Assembly (NCBI GenBank): GCA_016342645.1
Contig: JAEINX010000010.1
Location: 1 to 55,400, forward strand
Length of the DNA stretch: 55,400 bases
Direction: 5' to 3'
Source: Bacteroidales bacterium
GTDB taxonomy: Bacteria > Bacteroidota > Bacteroidia > Bacteroidales > JAEINX01
Numbering within the stretch: position 1 is the stretch's first letter; the number at the start of each line of letters is the position of its first letter. The position numbers and the translations under genes are program-made. Below are positions 38,105-47,476 of the stretch, piece by piece. The notes under the pieces were generated by a model, which ran no database searches, was not told the origin of the DNA, and saw only the letters and a list, made by a program, of their open reading frames with translations.

Positions 38105-38243
38105 AACTTTTTTTGCAAAAATAGGAATTATTTGCGTCTGAAAGAATATAGTTGGGAATCAAATTTCTCAACAATTTACGAATTACTATTTTTTACTTTT
38201 CGGCATCTGAAGTTCTTTTTGAGATAAAAAAATGAATATTTAT

Positions 38244-38272
38244 TTGCGATTCGATGATAATGTCTATTTTTG
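38244..38272 (+). promoter_or_regulatory. Promoter of the lipoprotein gene (TTG-N18-TATTTTTG)
   Basis: TTG at 38244-38246 and TATTTTTG at 38265-38272, 18 bases apart. A possible ATG at 38254 lies between the two boxes, so the real start is the ATG at 38290. Confidence 0.55.
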
Positions 38273-38289
38273 TGGCAAATTTGAAAAAA

Positions 38290-39294
38290 ATGAAAAAGAA
38301 ATTTATAATATTTGCTTTGCTAATTTTGTTATTTAGTATATATTCTTGTGAAACCGATGTTGATATTATCGCAGATTATGAGGAAATTACAGTTGTTTAT
38401 GGCTTGCTTAGTATTGACGATCAAACAACATATTTACGAATCAATAAAGCTTTTTTAGGAGAAGGTAATGCCTTGTTGATGGCAAAAGTTCCCGATTCAA
38501 GTAATTTTTTGCATCAATTGGATGTTACTATCGAAGAAATGGATGGCAATATAGTTAAAGAAGTGTATGATTTCACGATAGATACTATTTACAATAAAGA
38601 TACCGGTATGTTTTATAATGAATATCAAATTTTATATAAATCTGATATTAACTTAAATGATGATTATAAATATAGATTAAAAATTGTAAATAATGATTCT
38701 ATTATATCTGCTGAAACAGAAATAGTTCATGATTTTTCAATAAGTAAACCAAGCTCCGGTTCAAATTATGTTAAATTTATTCCAGACCTAAATAGTACGC
38801 TTAAATGGGTTTCAGCAAAAAATGGAAAACGCTACGAAGGAAAAATAATATTTAATTTTAAAGAAAAAGAATACAACTCTCCAAATCCGATCATCAGATC
38901 AATTACTTGGAGTTTAGGATCATTAAAATCCACTAATACTGATGGTGGAACAGATATGGAATTTACTATTTCAAATAATTATTTCTATGAATTATTAAAA
39001 TACAATGTTCCATATTCTGATGTCCAAAAAGAAGAAAATGTTGAATATCGTATTGCTGATTCAGTTGATTTCATTTTAACAGCAGGTGGTGAAGAACTCA
39101 ACACATTTTTGGAAGTAAACGAACCTTCGTATAGTATTGTTCAGGATAAGCCGGAATATACAAATGTCGCTAACGGAATCGGTATTTTTTCATCAAGAAA
39201 AAATGAAATCCGTAGAAAGTTAATACATCCTGAAACAAAAGAGGAAATCGTGAAATTAAATATAAAATTCTTAACTAATCCTCCGACAAAATAA
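38290..39294 (+). CDS. DUF4249-like lipoprotein
   Basis: 334 residues starting MKKKFIIFALL, with lipobox IYSC (Cys18), so an envelope lipoprotein. The segment after the Cys, DYEEITVVYGLLSIDDQTTYLRINKAF, resembles DUF4249-type Bacteroidota lipoproteins, which carry an N-terminal carbohydrate-binding-like beta sandwich. The rest is beta-rich with a central IIRSITWSLGS. I chose ATG 38290 because the earlier ATG at 38254 lies inside the promoter. Monocistronic, 279 bases before dnaK. Family assignment moderate; function unknown. Confidence 0.72.
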   Translation: MKKKFIIFALLILLFSIYSCETDVDIIADYEEITVVYGLLSIDDQTTYLRINKAFLGEGNALLMAKVPDSSNFLHQLDVTIEEMDGNIVKEVYDFTIDTIYNKDTGMFYNEYQILYKSDINLNDDYKYRLKIVNNDSIISAETEIVHDFSISKPSSGSNYVKFIPDLNSTLKWVSAKNGKRYEGKIIFNFKEKEYNSPNPIIRSITWSLGSLKSTNTDGGTDMEFTISNNYFYELLKYNVPYSDVQKEENVEYRIADSVDFILTAGGEELNTFLEVNEPSYSIVQDKPEYTNVANGIGIFSSRKNEIRRKLIHPETKEEIVKLNIKFLTNPPTK

Positions 39295-39573
39295 TATAGT
39301 CCGAATAATAAAAAACTTTTTCGTTTAAAATTACTGTCGTTTTGTCATAAATATTGACAGGCTGTTTATTTAAAAATTTTCTTTGTATTTTTTGTTGTGT
39401 AAAATTTATATTCGGTAAATCTGAGCTTTACATAATTAGTATAAAACAATCCGACTTCTGAACTATCATTGATAATCACAGACTTTTTATATAAAATTAA
39501 TGATGGCATAATCATTGATTAAGGCAGTATGACAAAAATTAAATCGAATTTAATAATTAAAAATAAAATAAAA

Positions 39574-41499
39574 ATGGGAAAAATAATTGGAATTGATCTT
39601 GGAACGACAAATTCTTGTGTTGCTGTAATGGAAGGTGCCGAACCTGTTGTTATCCCTAATAGCGAAGGAAGAAGAACAACACCATCAATTGTTGCATTCA
39701 CCGATAATGGTGAGAGAAAGGTTGGTGACCCTGCAAAACGCCAAGCAATTACTAATCCGGAACGCACAGTATTTTCAATTAAACGGTTCATGGGTGAAAC
39801 CTATGACCAGGTGACAAAAGAAATAAATAGAGTTCCTTATAAAGTTATAAAAGGTGATAATAATACCCCAAGGGTTTTAATTGGGGACAGAAAATATACT
39901 CCTCAGGAAATTTCTGCAATGGTACTTCAAAAAATGAAAAAAACGGCAGAAGATTATCTTGGACAGACAGTTTCAGAAGCAGTTATTACTGTTCCTGCCT
40001 ATTTTAGCGATTCTCAACGACAGGCCACCAAAGAAGCCGGCGAAATAGCAGGACTTAATGTAAAAAGAATTATTAATGAACCAACTGCCGCTGCTCTTGC
40101 TTACGGTTTAGATAAAAAACAATCGGATGTAAAAATTGCTGTTTTTGATTTGGGTGGTGGAACTTTTGATATCTCCATTCTTGAATTAGGCGATGGCGTT
40201 TTTGAAGTTAAATCAACAAATGGAAATACACATTTGGGTGGTGATGATTTCGATCACGAAATTATCGATTGGCTTGCAGACGAGTTTCTTAAAGATGAAA
40301 ACATTGATCTCAGAAAAGATCCGATGGCTTTACAAAGACTGAAAGAAGCAGCCGAAAAAGCTAAAATTGAGCTTTCAAGCTCGACAGAAACAGAAATAAA
40401 CTTACCATATATAATGCCTGTTGACGGTATTCCAAAGCACCTTGTCAGAAAACTGACCAGAGCTAAATTCGATCAACTAACCGATCACCTTGTTCAAGAT
40501 ACTATTGAACCATGTAAAATAGCTTTGAAAGACGCAGGTTTATCAACAAGCGATATTAATGATGTTTTATTGGTTGGTGGTTCGACAAGAATACCTGCAA
40601 TTCAAAATGTTGTTAAAAATTTCTTTGGAAAAGAGCCTTCAAAAGGTGTAAACCCTGATGAAGTTGTAGCTATTGGAGCAGCAATTCAAGGTGGTGTTCT
40701 TACAGGCGAAGTTAAAGATGTTTTGCTTCTTGATGTAACTCCTCTTTCACTTGGTATAGAAACATTAGGTGGAGTAATGACAAAACTTATTGAAGCAAAC
40801 ACTACAATACCTACAAAGAAATCGGAAGTATTTTCAACCGCAGCCGATAATCAGACATCAGTTGAAATTCATGTTCTGCAAGGCGAACGTCCAATGGCAA
40901 ACCAAAACAAAAGTATAGGACGTTTTCATCTTGATGGAATTCCACCATCGCCAAGAGGCATTCCTCAAATCGAAGTAAGTTTTGACATCGACTCGAATGG
41001 AATTTTAAACGTTGCGGCAAAAGATAAAGCTACAGGAAAATCTCAAACTATTCGTATTGAAGCATCCTCAGGATTATCTGACAGCGAAATTCAAAAGATG
41101 AAAGATGAAGCTGTTGCAAACGAAGAAGCCGATAAAAAAGCGAAGGAAGAAATCGACAAGCTTAATAGCGCCGATGCTCTGATTTTCCAAACAGAAAAAC
41201 AGCTTAAAGAATATGGCGATAAAATTCCTGCCGATAAAAAAGCTCCAATCGAAAAAGCAGTAGCCGATTTGAAGGAAGCTCATAAGAGCAAAAATATTCC
41301 TGGTATTGATGCAGCAATGAATACTTTGAATACTGTTTGGCAAGCTGCCAGCGAAGAAATGTATAAAAATACTCAAGCAGATCCAAATGCTGCTCAGGGA
41401 CAACAACAATCAGGTCCTACAGGACAAGCTCAAGAACCTAATCAGCCTTCATCAGGTGATGATGAGGTAACTGATGTTGACTTTGAAGAAGTAAAATAA
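39574..41499 (+). CDS. dnaK: Molecular chaperone DnaK (Hsp70)
   Basis: 641 residues, ATP-driven chaperone that refolds and holds unfolded proteins with DnaJ and GrpE (neither is adjacent). The start [15 protein letters not shown] is universal, so I use ATG 39574 and not the in-frame ATG 45 bases earlier. Other landmarks are [17 protein letters not shown], the ATPase [17 protein letters not shown], the linker [15 protein letters not shown], and a lid rich in Lys and Glu ending in [12 protein letters not shown]. The leader region (39295-39573) shows direct repeats ATCATTGAT (near 39468 and 39512) and no CIRCE element. A strong terminator follows. Confidence 0.98.
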   Translation: MGKIIGIDLGTTNSCVAVMEGAEPVVIPNSEGRRTTPSIVAFTDNGERKVGDPAKRQAITNPERTVFSIKRFMGETYDQVTKEINRVPYKVIKGDNNTPRVLIGDRKYTPQEISAMVLQKMKKTAEDYLGQTVSEAVITVPAYFSDSQRQATKEAGEIAGLNVKRIINEPTAAALAYGLDKKQSDVKIAVFDLGGGTFDISILELGDGVFEVKSTNGNTHLGGDDFDHEIIDWLADEFLKDENIDLRKDPMALQRLKEAAEKAKIELSSSTETEINLPYIMPVDGIPKHLVRKLTRAKFDQLTDHLVQDTIEPCKIALKDAGLSTSDINDVLLVGGSTRIPAIQNVVKNFFGKEPSKGVNPDEVVAIGAAIQGGVLTGEVKDVLLLDVTPLSLGIETLGGVMTKLIEANTTIPTKKSEVFSTAADNQTSVEIHVLQGERPMANQNKSIGRFHLDGIPPSPRGIPQIEVSFDIDSNGILNVAAKDKATGKSQTIRIEASSGLSDSEIQKMKDEAVANEEADKKAKEEIDKLNSADALIFQTEKQLKEYGDKIPADKKAPIEKAVADLKEAHKSKNIPGIDAAMNTLNTVWQAASEEMYKNTQADPNAAQGQQQSGPTGQAQEPNQPSSGDDEVTDVDFEEVK

Positions 41500-41526
41500 A
41501 TATTTCTGATAATAATATCTAAACTG

Positions 41527-41572
41527 AAGGACAAAGTGAGGGAAATAATTTCTTAATCTTTGTCCTTTTTTT
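41527..41572 (+). terminator. Terminator of dnaK
   Basis: AAGGACAAAG (41527-41536) pairs perfectly with CTTTGTCCTT (41558-41567), followed by a run of seven T that begins in the arm. Located between the convergent dnaK and Nudix genes. Confidence 0.85.
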
Positions 41573-41583
41573 GTGAGAATTTA

Positions 41584-42588
41584 TTAAATCGAATTTTCGT
41601 AAGCTTTTGAAATATTATAAGTTGCTTTATCAAAAAACAACATCATTCTTCTTTCAAGCTCAAGGGCCATATAAATGTCAATTGCTTTAGTCCACATTCT
41701 TCGCGAAAGCGCATATTCCCAAATATATTTCCTTATTAAGCTCAACGAACTGATAACTTCGCTTAACGCAAAACCCTCTTTTTGACGTTCATGCCCAAGT
41801 TTGAAATAAAAATCTCTGATGTCATTTCTATCATAATTTCCGCTTAGCCATTTACAAAATTGTGAAACAACTATTTGATTTCTATCTAATAATTTTTGTT
41901 TGTTAAATTTATGATAATGTGGGGTAGATCTGTTTTCTCTAACATCTTTTAACCACAATACGGCTATTGACTTTGAATTTTTTTCAATTAGTTCAATTAA
42001 TTTATTTGAAAGCAAATTCTTATCTTTATTTTTTATATCGTTTTTATCTAACGAAAGAGAAAACGAATCAATAATTGCCCAATATTCTTTTTTCGTTTTT
42101 ATATAAGAATCTATTGCTTTGGTGTTTGATAAAAAAGCAAGTTTAGGGATTTTTTCTATTGAAAAATATTTTACCGCAACTGCGTCATCGCCGGCTTCTA
42201 ACTTTCCTCCGGTTTGCTCTACTTCAAATGAAAGAAAGATTAAGTCGCCGTATAAATAATTTGTACATGAATCAGCATCAACAAAAGTTGTGATCTTAGC
42301 CTTTACACCGGTTTCTTCTTCAAGTTCTCGGAGTGCGGCAACTTCGATAGTTTCACCTGTTTCGGCAAAGCCTGATGGTAAGCACCACATTCCTTTGTAA
42401 GGTTTATTGCCTCTTTTTACAAGCAATATTTTTCTGTCCTTTTCCAGAATTGTTGACACAACGGGTAATGGATTATCATAGAAAAAGAGATTACAAGAGT
42501 GGCAATATTCTCTTAAAATATCATTTTCCATTTTCTTAGAAATTTTTTCACTGCAATATGGACAAAAAATTCTTTTTTTCTTTTTCAT
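41584..42588 (-). CDS. Zinc-ribbon Nudix hydrolase fused to a C-terminal helical domain
   Basis: 334 residues. A zinc ribbon (Cys9, Cys12, Cys29, Cys32) precedes a Nudix domain with the complete box from Gly73 to Val95 (GX5EX7REUXEEXGU, all catalytic Glu present), as in NAD-capping-type hydrolases. Residues about 195-334 form an all-helical extra domain: SIAVLWLKDVRENRSTPHY, then FCKWLSGNY, GHERQKEGFALSEVISSLSLIRKYI. This last part resembles the RsbRD/sensor N-terminal helical domain found in RsbR-like and histidine kinase proteins. Substrate unknown. It is the last gene of a leftward cluster with a methyltransferase and a DUF434 protein (gaps 37 and 52 bases). Confidence 0.82.
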   Translation of the reverse strand: MKKKKRIFCPYCSEKISKKMENDILREYCHSCNLFFYDNPLPVVSTILEKDRKILLVKRGNKPYKGMWCLPSGFAETGETIEVAALRELEEETGVKAKITTFVDADSCTNYLYGDLIFLSFEVEQTGGKLEAGDDAVAVKYFSIEKIPKLAFLSNTKAIDSYIKTKKEYWAIIDSFSLSLDKNDIKNKDKNLLSNKLIELIEKNSKSIAVLWLKDVRENRSTPHYHKFNKQKLLDRNQIVVSQFCKWLSGNYDRNDIRDFYFKLGHERQKEGFALSEVISSLSLIRKYIWEYALSRRMWTKAIDIYMALELERRMMLFFDKATYNISKAYENSI

Positions 42589-42625
42589 AATTTCAACTAA
42601 ATATTTTTTTATAAAGTTTAAAGTT

Positions 42626-43432
42626 TTATTTTTTTGAACAAATAAATATTACATCATCTTTATTGGTCTCAAAACTTTTCATGGTTTTCATTTCTTTCTT
42701 TAAACAATTAATTACTTCATCATGCAAATCTTTATTATTCTGAATAAAGAAAGGAGATTTATGTCGAAAATATTTAATGAAATCAGAAAAATCTTTTTTA
42801 TCAAAAATCAAGGAATTTTTATAATCTAAAACTTCTATTTTCTTAAACCACGGTGATAATAGTTGATAAGCATTTTTGTCGGAAAAATTATTTAACAATT
42901 TTTCGTATGGCAAATCCTGTTTCATAACATTGCTGTTTTCTTTGAGTATTTTTTTAACCAACAAGATTAATTCATTGAGATGTTGTTTCGCATGAGTTAT
43001 TGCAATGAATAAGCCATCTAAATTAAGCATCCTCGAAATTTGAGGTATAAGTTCTGGGAAAAAATACAAGGCATAACTGCAAAGAATTAAATCAAATTTT
43101 TTATTAACAATTGGATTCAAATCAGGCAAATAAGAATTAAAAAAATCTCCTTCAAAACCTGTTTCACGGCAATTTTTTAAAAAAGGATTTTCATTATTGT
43201 TGCAGTAGTCAATTCCGGTTAAATGAGCATTAGATTGAATTCTCCCGTGTAATGCTTTAGTAAAAAAACCTGTTCCACACCCAAGGTCAAGAATTGTTCT
43301 TACCGATTGAATATTAACAAAGTTTAGAACTATTTCTCTAATGTCCTGCTTGTTTTTCGAGTGGATTTTAATTATATCGGCAACAGTATTATTTTTAACA
43401 ATATCAGTAAAAGCATCAACAAGATTATCCAT
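42626..43432 (-). CDS. Class I SAM-dependent methyltransferase
   Basis: 268 residues. Motif I is TILDLGCGTGFFTKAL near 46-61, followed by the acidic HLTGIDYC strand and the FDLILCSYALYFFPELIPQISRML segment of small-molecule methyltransferases of the UbiE/BioC type. The C-terminal half has no recognised feature. Substrate unknown; it may be part of the Nudix/DUF434 operon, since gaps to both neighbours are short. Confidence 0.85.
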   Translation of the reverse strand: MDNLVDAFTDIVKNNTVADIIKIHSKNKQDIREIVLNFVNIQSVRTILDLGCGTGFFTKALHGRIQSNAHLTGIDYCNNNENPFLKNCRETGFEGDFFNSYLPDLNPIVNKKFDLILCSYALYFFPELIPQISRMLNLDGLFIAITHAKQHLNELILLVKKILKENSNVMKQDLPYEKLLNNFSDKNAYQLLSPWFKKIEVLDYKNSLIFDKKDFSDFIKYFRHKSPFFIQNNKDLHDEVINCLKKEMKTMKSFETNKDDVIFICSKK

Positions 43433-43484
43433 TTTAATTTTAACAATTTAAATAATCATATTTTTTACTAATTTAATAAAAAAA

Positions 43485-44147
43485 TTAGAGCAAACTTAAA
43501 AAAGCAGGTTTAAAATGAAAAACCAAAGTATTTCTGGCAAGGTCAAATATTTTTACCCCGGATTTGTCGATAACCACAGAATCGGATGTAGCACAGATTC
43601 CTTTATTCAGGTTTATTAAATGATAATCGGGAGAATGAACCGTTTCGGCAGAGCCGGAAATATTATTTTTTGCTAGTACCTCGTTTAGAAAAGAGGATAA
43701 TTCACCACTAAGACTTACCGGATTATCCAAATAAAATATAGTTTTTTTTGGTTTTAGAATTTTCAAATAATCAATAATTAATCCAATTGATTTTTGAAAA
43801 AAGTTATCACGGAAAGCTTTTCCGTGAATCTCAGAAGCATCGCGTAAGAAATTATCATTCCCTACAAAAACTACATTTCCAAACAAGTAACTACTGATTG
43901 TTATTAAAACATTATAAGCATCTACATAAAGAGTATTGTTTTTTACATCTTCTATATCAATAATTTTTTTTTGTCTGTTTATTGCAATTTTCTGAGGTGC
44001 TATTCCTCTGAATAAAATTGTTCTTTCAACAGATGATAAAGAATATCTGTCGCAAATAATTTTTATTATTGCTTTTTGAGGATATTTTTTATCAAGTAAA
44101 TATTGATAATCATTGATAGCGTTTTGAAAATTTTCAGTAAAAGTCAT
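43485..44147 (-). CDS. DUF434/DUF5616-type protein
   Basis: 220 residues without signal peptide. The N-terminal part (YLLDKKYPQKAIIKIICDRYSLSSVERTILFRG) matches DUF434 style, and the C-terminal part (LYVDAYNVLITISSYL, then TIFYLDNPVSLSGELSSFLNEVL) resembles DUF5616, a predicted PIN/NYN-like fold with an Asp at DAYN. Such proteins are suspected RNA-processing factors, but this is inference. First gene of the leftward cluster with the methyltransferase and Nudix fusion; promoter not identified. Confidence 0.75.
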   Translation of the reverse strand: MTFTENFQNAINDYQYLLDKKYPQKAIIKIICDRYSLSSVERTILFRGIAPQKIAINRQKKIIDIEDVKNNTLYVDAYNVLITISSYLFGNVVFVGNDNFLRDASEIHGKAFRDNFFQKSIGLIIDYLKILKPKKTIFYLDNPVSLSGELSSFLNEVLAKNNISGSAETVHSPDYHLINLNKGICATSDSVVIDKSGVKIFDLARNTLVFHFKPAFLSLL

Positions 44148-44288
44148 TTTATTTTCATTTAGTGGTCATTTTCCCTATTTCCATTATATCCCCTATTTCT
44201 TCTATACTCCAATTCAATAATATTTGTTTCAATATTTTTTATATTGATTATTTATAAATTAATTTTACTGTATAAAGTTAAAAAAACC

Positions 44289-44319
44289 TTGACAAATCAA
44301 CTCATATTTTGTATATTTG
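44289..44319 (+). promoter_or_regulatory. Promoter of FISUMP copy 1 (TTG-N20-TATATTTG)
   Basis: TTGACAAATCAA starts at 44289, and TATATTTG (44312-44319) lies 20 bases after the TTG. It is almost identical to the promoter at 46052-46082. Confidence 0.75.
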
Positions 44320-44393
44320 TTGTTTTAAAATAATTTTAACGTATTTAATACCGATTCTGAATAAAATCGAAAATTAAATAAAAACCAAAAGCC

Positions 44394-45623
44394 ATGAAAA
44401 AGTTTACTTTTATTCTAATAATATTATTGCTTACTCTTTCTTATTCTGCCCGTACTCAACAAGCCTCTGCACTTCAAAATATACAATTGCAAGAGGGCTA
44501 TAGTTTTGTATCAACTTATATTTCACCAGATGATCCTGATTTGATGGAACTATTGGAGGATTTGCTTTTTGACGGTAGCCTTGAGTTTGTTAGAAACTCT
44601 GCCGGACAAATGTTTCACAAAATAGGTGAGAATTGGATAAATAATATCGGTAACTGGAATACAGAGGAAGGTTATCTGTTTTTTATGAACAGTACTGCCG
44701 TAATTACCATTGAAGGAGAGCTATTTGATCATACAGTTCCTTTAAGCCTTAACACAGGCTATCAATTTGCTTCATATTATTATACCGAATATATGGATGT
44801 GGAACAATCATGCACTGAAATACTGAATAATCTTGATTTTATAAGAAATACCGAAGGCCAAATGTTCCGTATAATAGGCCCTCACTGGATAAATAATATC
44901 GTTGATTTCCATTATGGAGAAGGCTATCTGATAAAAATGAATAATGCAGACGAATTGATTTATGTAACAGATACTATTAATAATTGCCCTTCTTCCTTCA
45001 TTGATCCCCGTGACGGGCAGGAATACGGAGCCGTTATGATTGGTGAACAATGCTGGATGGCTGAAAATCTTAATATTGGAGAAATGATAAACGGCAGCCA
45101 AAGCATGACTGAAAACGGAATAATAGAAAAATATTGTTACGATAATGATGCGGCGAATTGTGAAATTTACGGAGGCCTGTATCAATGGGAAGAAATGATG
45201 GATTATACCACAAATGAAGGTGCTCAGGGTATTTGCTTAAATGGTTGGCATATCCCGTCTGACGAGGAATGGAAACAATTGGAAGGTGAAGTTGACAGCC
45301 TATACGGATATCCAGATACTGTATGGGATGACTCAGGCCCGCGAGGCTATGATGCAGGCTTAAATTTAAAATCACAAACCGGTTGGGCATGGGGTAATGG
45401 TACAGATTTATATGGTTTTAGTGCATTACCGGCCGGACACTATTCAACATGGAATAATGGAAGTTTCTATGATTTACTTATTGGAGCTTATTTTTGGACA
45501 ACCACGATTAAATTTTCCCAAACAGCTGCATGGATGCGAGAATTATGTTATAGTAATGGTATGGTTTTTCGTACACCTTTAAGTTTTGATTATAGTTTAA
45601 GTGTCAGATGCATTAAGGATTAG
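44394..45623 (+). CDS. Secreted FISUMP-domain protein with two GYxFVS modules (copy 1)
   Basis: 409 residues: signal peptide (1-22), two modules of about 72 residues (35-108 and 120-190; pattern GYxFxS, LxFxRNxxGQMF, IGxxWINNI, EGYLxxM), then a Fibrobacter succinogenes major domain (FISUMP, 198-409) with DPRDGQEYGAVMIGEQCWMAENLN, NGWHIPSDEEWKQLE and the ending SVRCIKD. FISUMP proteins are secreted or outer-membrane proteins of unknown function with a lectin-like fold. No T9SS domain. Likely cotranscribed with the truncated gene at 45702. The same modules occur in the 2122-residue protein at 24134. Confidence 0.9.
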   Translation: MKKFTFILIILLLTLSYSARTQQASALQNIQLQEGYSFVSTYISPDDPDLMELLEDLLFDGSLEFVRNSAGQMFHKIGENWINNIGNWNTEEGYLFFMNSTAVITIEGELFDHTVPLSLNTGYQFASYYYTEYMDVEQSCTEILNNLDFIRNTEGQMFRIIGPHWINNIVDFHYGEGYLIKMNNADELIYVTDTINNCPSSFIDPRDGQEYGAVMIGEQCWMAENLNIGEMINGSQSMTENGIIEKYCYDNDAANCEIYGGLYQWEEMMDYTTNEGAQGICLNGWHIPSDEEWKQLEGEVDSLYGYPDTVWDDSGPRGYDAGLNLKSQTGWAWGNGTDLYGFSALPAGHYSTWNNGSFYDLLIGAYFWTTTIKFSQTAAWMRELCYSNGMVFRTPLSFDYSLSVRCIKD

Positions 45624-45701
45624 GTGGATTTCAGATTTAAGACTTATTTAATCAACAGATTTTTAGACCTATGATCAAAAACAAAAATTAAAAAAAATCT
45701 T

Positions 45702-46007
45702 ATGAAAACAAAAATTATCTTTTCAACTTTAATAGGAATTTATGTGTTCCTTTCCTTCCATGCCAATGCTCAGATATCAAGGCAGGAAGCAATTGACACG
45801 GTATTTAATTATATTTTAAATAGTGAGGAAATTGAAAAAACAAATATCTATTTATGCGATAGTATTGTTGTATTTGATAGCTTATTAATGTATGATACTG
45901 ACAAGGTGAATCTTCCATTTGATTCGAATTGGGTATTCTTTATTGATTATTTCCCGACAGCGAATTGGGATCATCCTTGTAGTTATTTGTTTATGAAACC
46001 AGCATAA
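45702..46007 (+). CDS. Truncated N-terminal segment of a clan CD peptidase-like protein
   Basis: 101 residues: signal peptide (ends at HANAQ), then ISRQEAIDTVFNYIL, an acidic stretch, and NLPFDSNWVFFIDYFPTANWDHPCSYLFM, after which the frame ends within four residues (KPA, stop). The homologue at 47477 continues past the equivalent point for another 50 residues and then into a peptidase domain. So this is a secreted stub left by the duplication, cut at its 3' end. It might still act as a small secreted protein; more likely it is a remnant. Confidence 0.7.
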   Translation: MKTKIIFSTLIGIYVFLSFHANAQISRQEAIDTVFNYILNSEEIEKTNIYLCDSIVVFDSLLMYDTDKVNLPFDSNWVFFIDYFPTANWDHPCSYLFMKPA

Positions 46008-46051
46008 GGGAATTATCAGCTAATAGATATTTAAAAAATAATTGAAAACCC

Positions 46052-46082
46052 TTGACAAATCAAAGCTGATTATGTATATTTG
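46052..46082 (+). promoter_or_regulatory. Promoter of FISUMP copy 2 (TTG-N20-TATATTTG)
   Basis: TTGACAAATCAA at 46052 and TATATTTG at 46075-46082, with 20 bases between. The duplicate of the 44289 promoter. Confidence 0.75.
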
Positions 46083-46161
46083 CTTTTTTAAAAATAAACT
46101 CTATATATTATTCTGATTTTAAATAAAATCTACAATTTTAAAAACATAAAAATTTAAAGCC

Positions 46162-47391
46162 ATGAAAACATTTACTGTAATTTTAGTAGCATTATTTGTT
46201 TCACTAACTTATTATGGCAGGTCACAGCAACCCTCAGCCGTTCATAATATTCATTTGCAAGAGGGCTAAAATTTTGTATCAACTTATATTTCACCTGATG
46301 ATCCTGATTTGATGGAACTGTTAGAGGATTTGCTTTTTGACGGCAGCCTTGAGTTTGTACGAAACTCTGCCGGACAAATGTTTCATAAAGTGGGATGGTA
46401 TTGGGTGAATAATATCGGAAATTGGAATACCGGAGAAGGCTACTTGTTTTATATGAATAGCCCTGTCGAAATTTCAATTGAAGGAGAACTTTTTGATCCT
46501 ACTATCCCATTAAATCTGGATGAAGGCTACCAATTTGCTCCATTTTACTATACTGAATATATGGATGTATTGCAGGCTTCATCCGAAATACTGGATAATC
46601 TTGATTTTATTAGAAATACCGAAGGGCTGATGTTAACTAAAATAGGCCCTCACTGGATTAATAATATTGGTGATTTCCGTTATGGAGAAGCTTACCTGAT
46701 AAAAATGAACAATGCTGCTGAGCTGGTTTATGTAACAGATACAACCTTCAATTGTCCTTCCACTTTTATTGATCCCCGTGACGGGCAGGAATACGAAGCT
46801 GTTATGATAGGCGAACAATGCTGGATGGCGGAGAACCTTAATATTGGAGAAATGATAAACGGCAGCCAAAGCATGACTGAAAACGGAATAATAGAAAAAT
46901 ATTGTTACGCTAATGATCCGGCGAATTGTGAAATTTACGGAGGCCTGTATCAATGGGAAGAAATGATGGATTATACCACAAATGAAGGTGATAAAGGTAT
47001 TTGCTTAAATGGATGGCATATCCCGACAGACGAAGAATGGAAACAATTGGAAGGTGAAGTTGACAGTCTATATGGGTATCCCGATCCTGTATGGGATAAT
47101 CCTGGCGAAAGAGGCTATGATGCAGGTCTAAATTTAAGATCGCAGAATAATTGGATATGGTTTAATGGTGCTGATTTGTATGGGTTTACTGCATTACCAT
47201 CCGGTTTCTATGAAAACTGGAATAATGGAAGTTTCTATCATTTGACACAAGGAACTATTTGGTGGACATCCACAGAAAATTTTACCCAAACATCAGCATG
47301 GATGAGAGAACTATTTTGGGCAAATTTTAAAGTAACTCGTACACCTTTAAGTTTTGACTATGGTTTTAGTGTTCGCTGCATAAAGGATTAG
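46162..47391 (+). pseudogene. FISUMP-domain protein, copy 2, interrupted by one in-frame stop
   Basis: The ATG at 46162 begins a signal peptide (MKTFTVILVALFVSLTYYGRSQ) and the same modules as copy 1. Codon 36 is TAA (46267-46269) where copy 1 has TAT. The rest of the frame is open and highly similar to copy 1 to the stop at 47391, with equal total length and no other lesion. Internal starts (for example ATG 46309) would lack a signal peptide, so the product could not be exported. Whether the stop is real, a sequencing error, or read through is open. Confidence 0.8.
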
Positions 47392-47476
47392 TTTAATTTT
47401 TTAAACACACTACCTCTTAATTCAACAGAGTTAAAAAACAGCAATAAAGAAACAAACATTATAAAAATAAATTGAT

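Noticed and set aside
39295..39573. CIRCE or other heat-shock operator before dnaK
   Set aside because: No TTAGCACTC-N9-GAGTGCTAA-like repeat was found; only a short direct repeat, ATCATTGAT.
45070..45390. Minus-strand frames over the FISUMP genes, also at 44808-45185 and 46633-46953
   Set aside because: They recur in both copies only because the duplicated sense genes are similar, and the sense frame carries the family motifs.
46267..46269. Selenocysteine or pyrrolysine recoding at the in-frame stop
   Set aside because: The stop is TAA, not TGA or TAG, and the paralogue has Tyr there.
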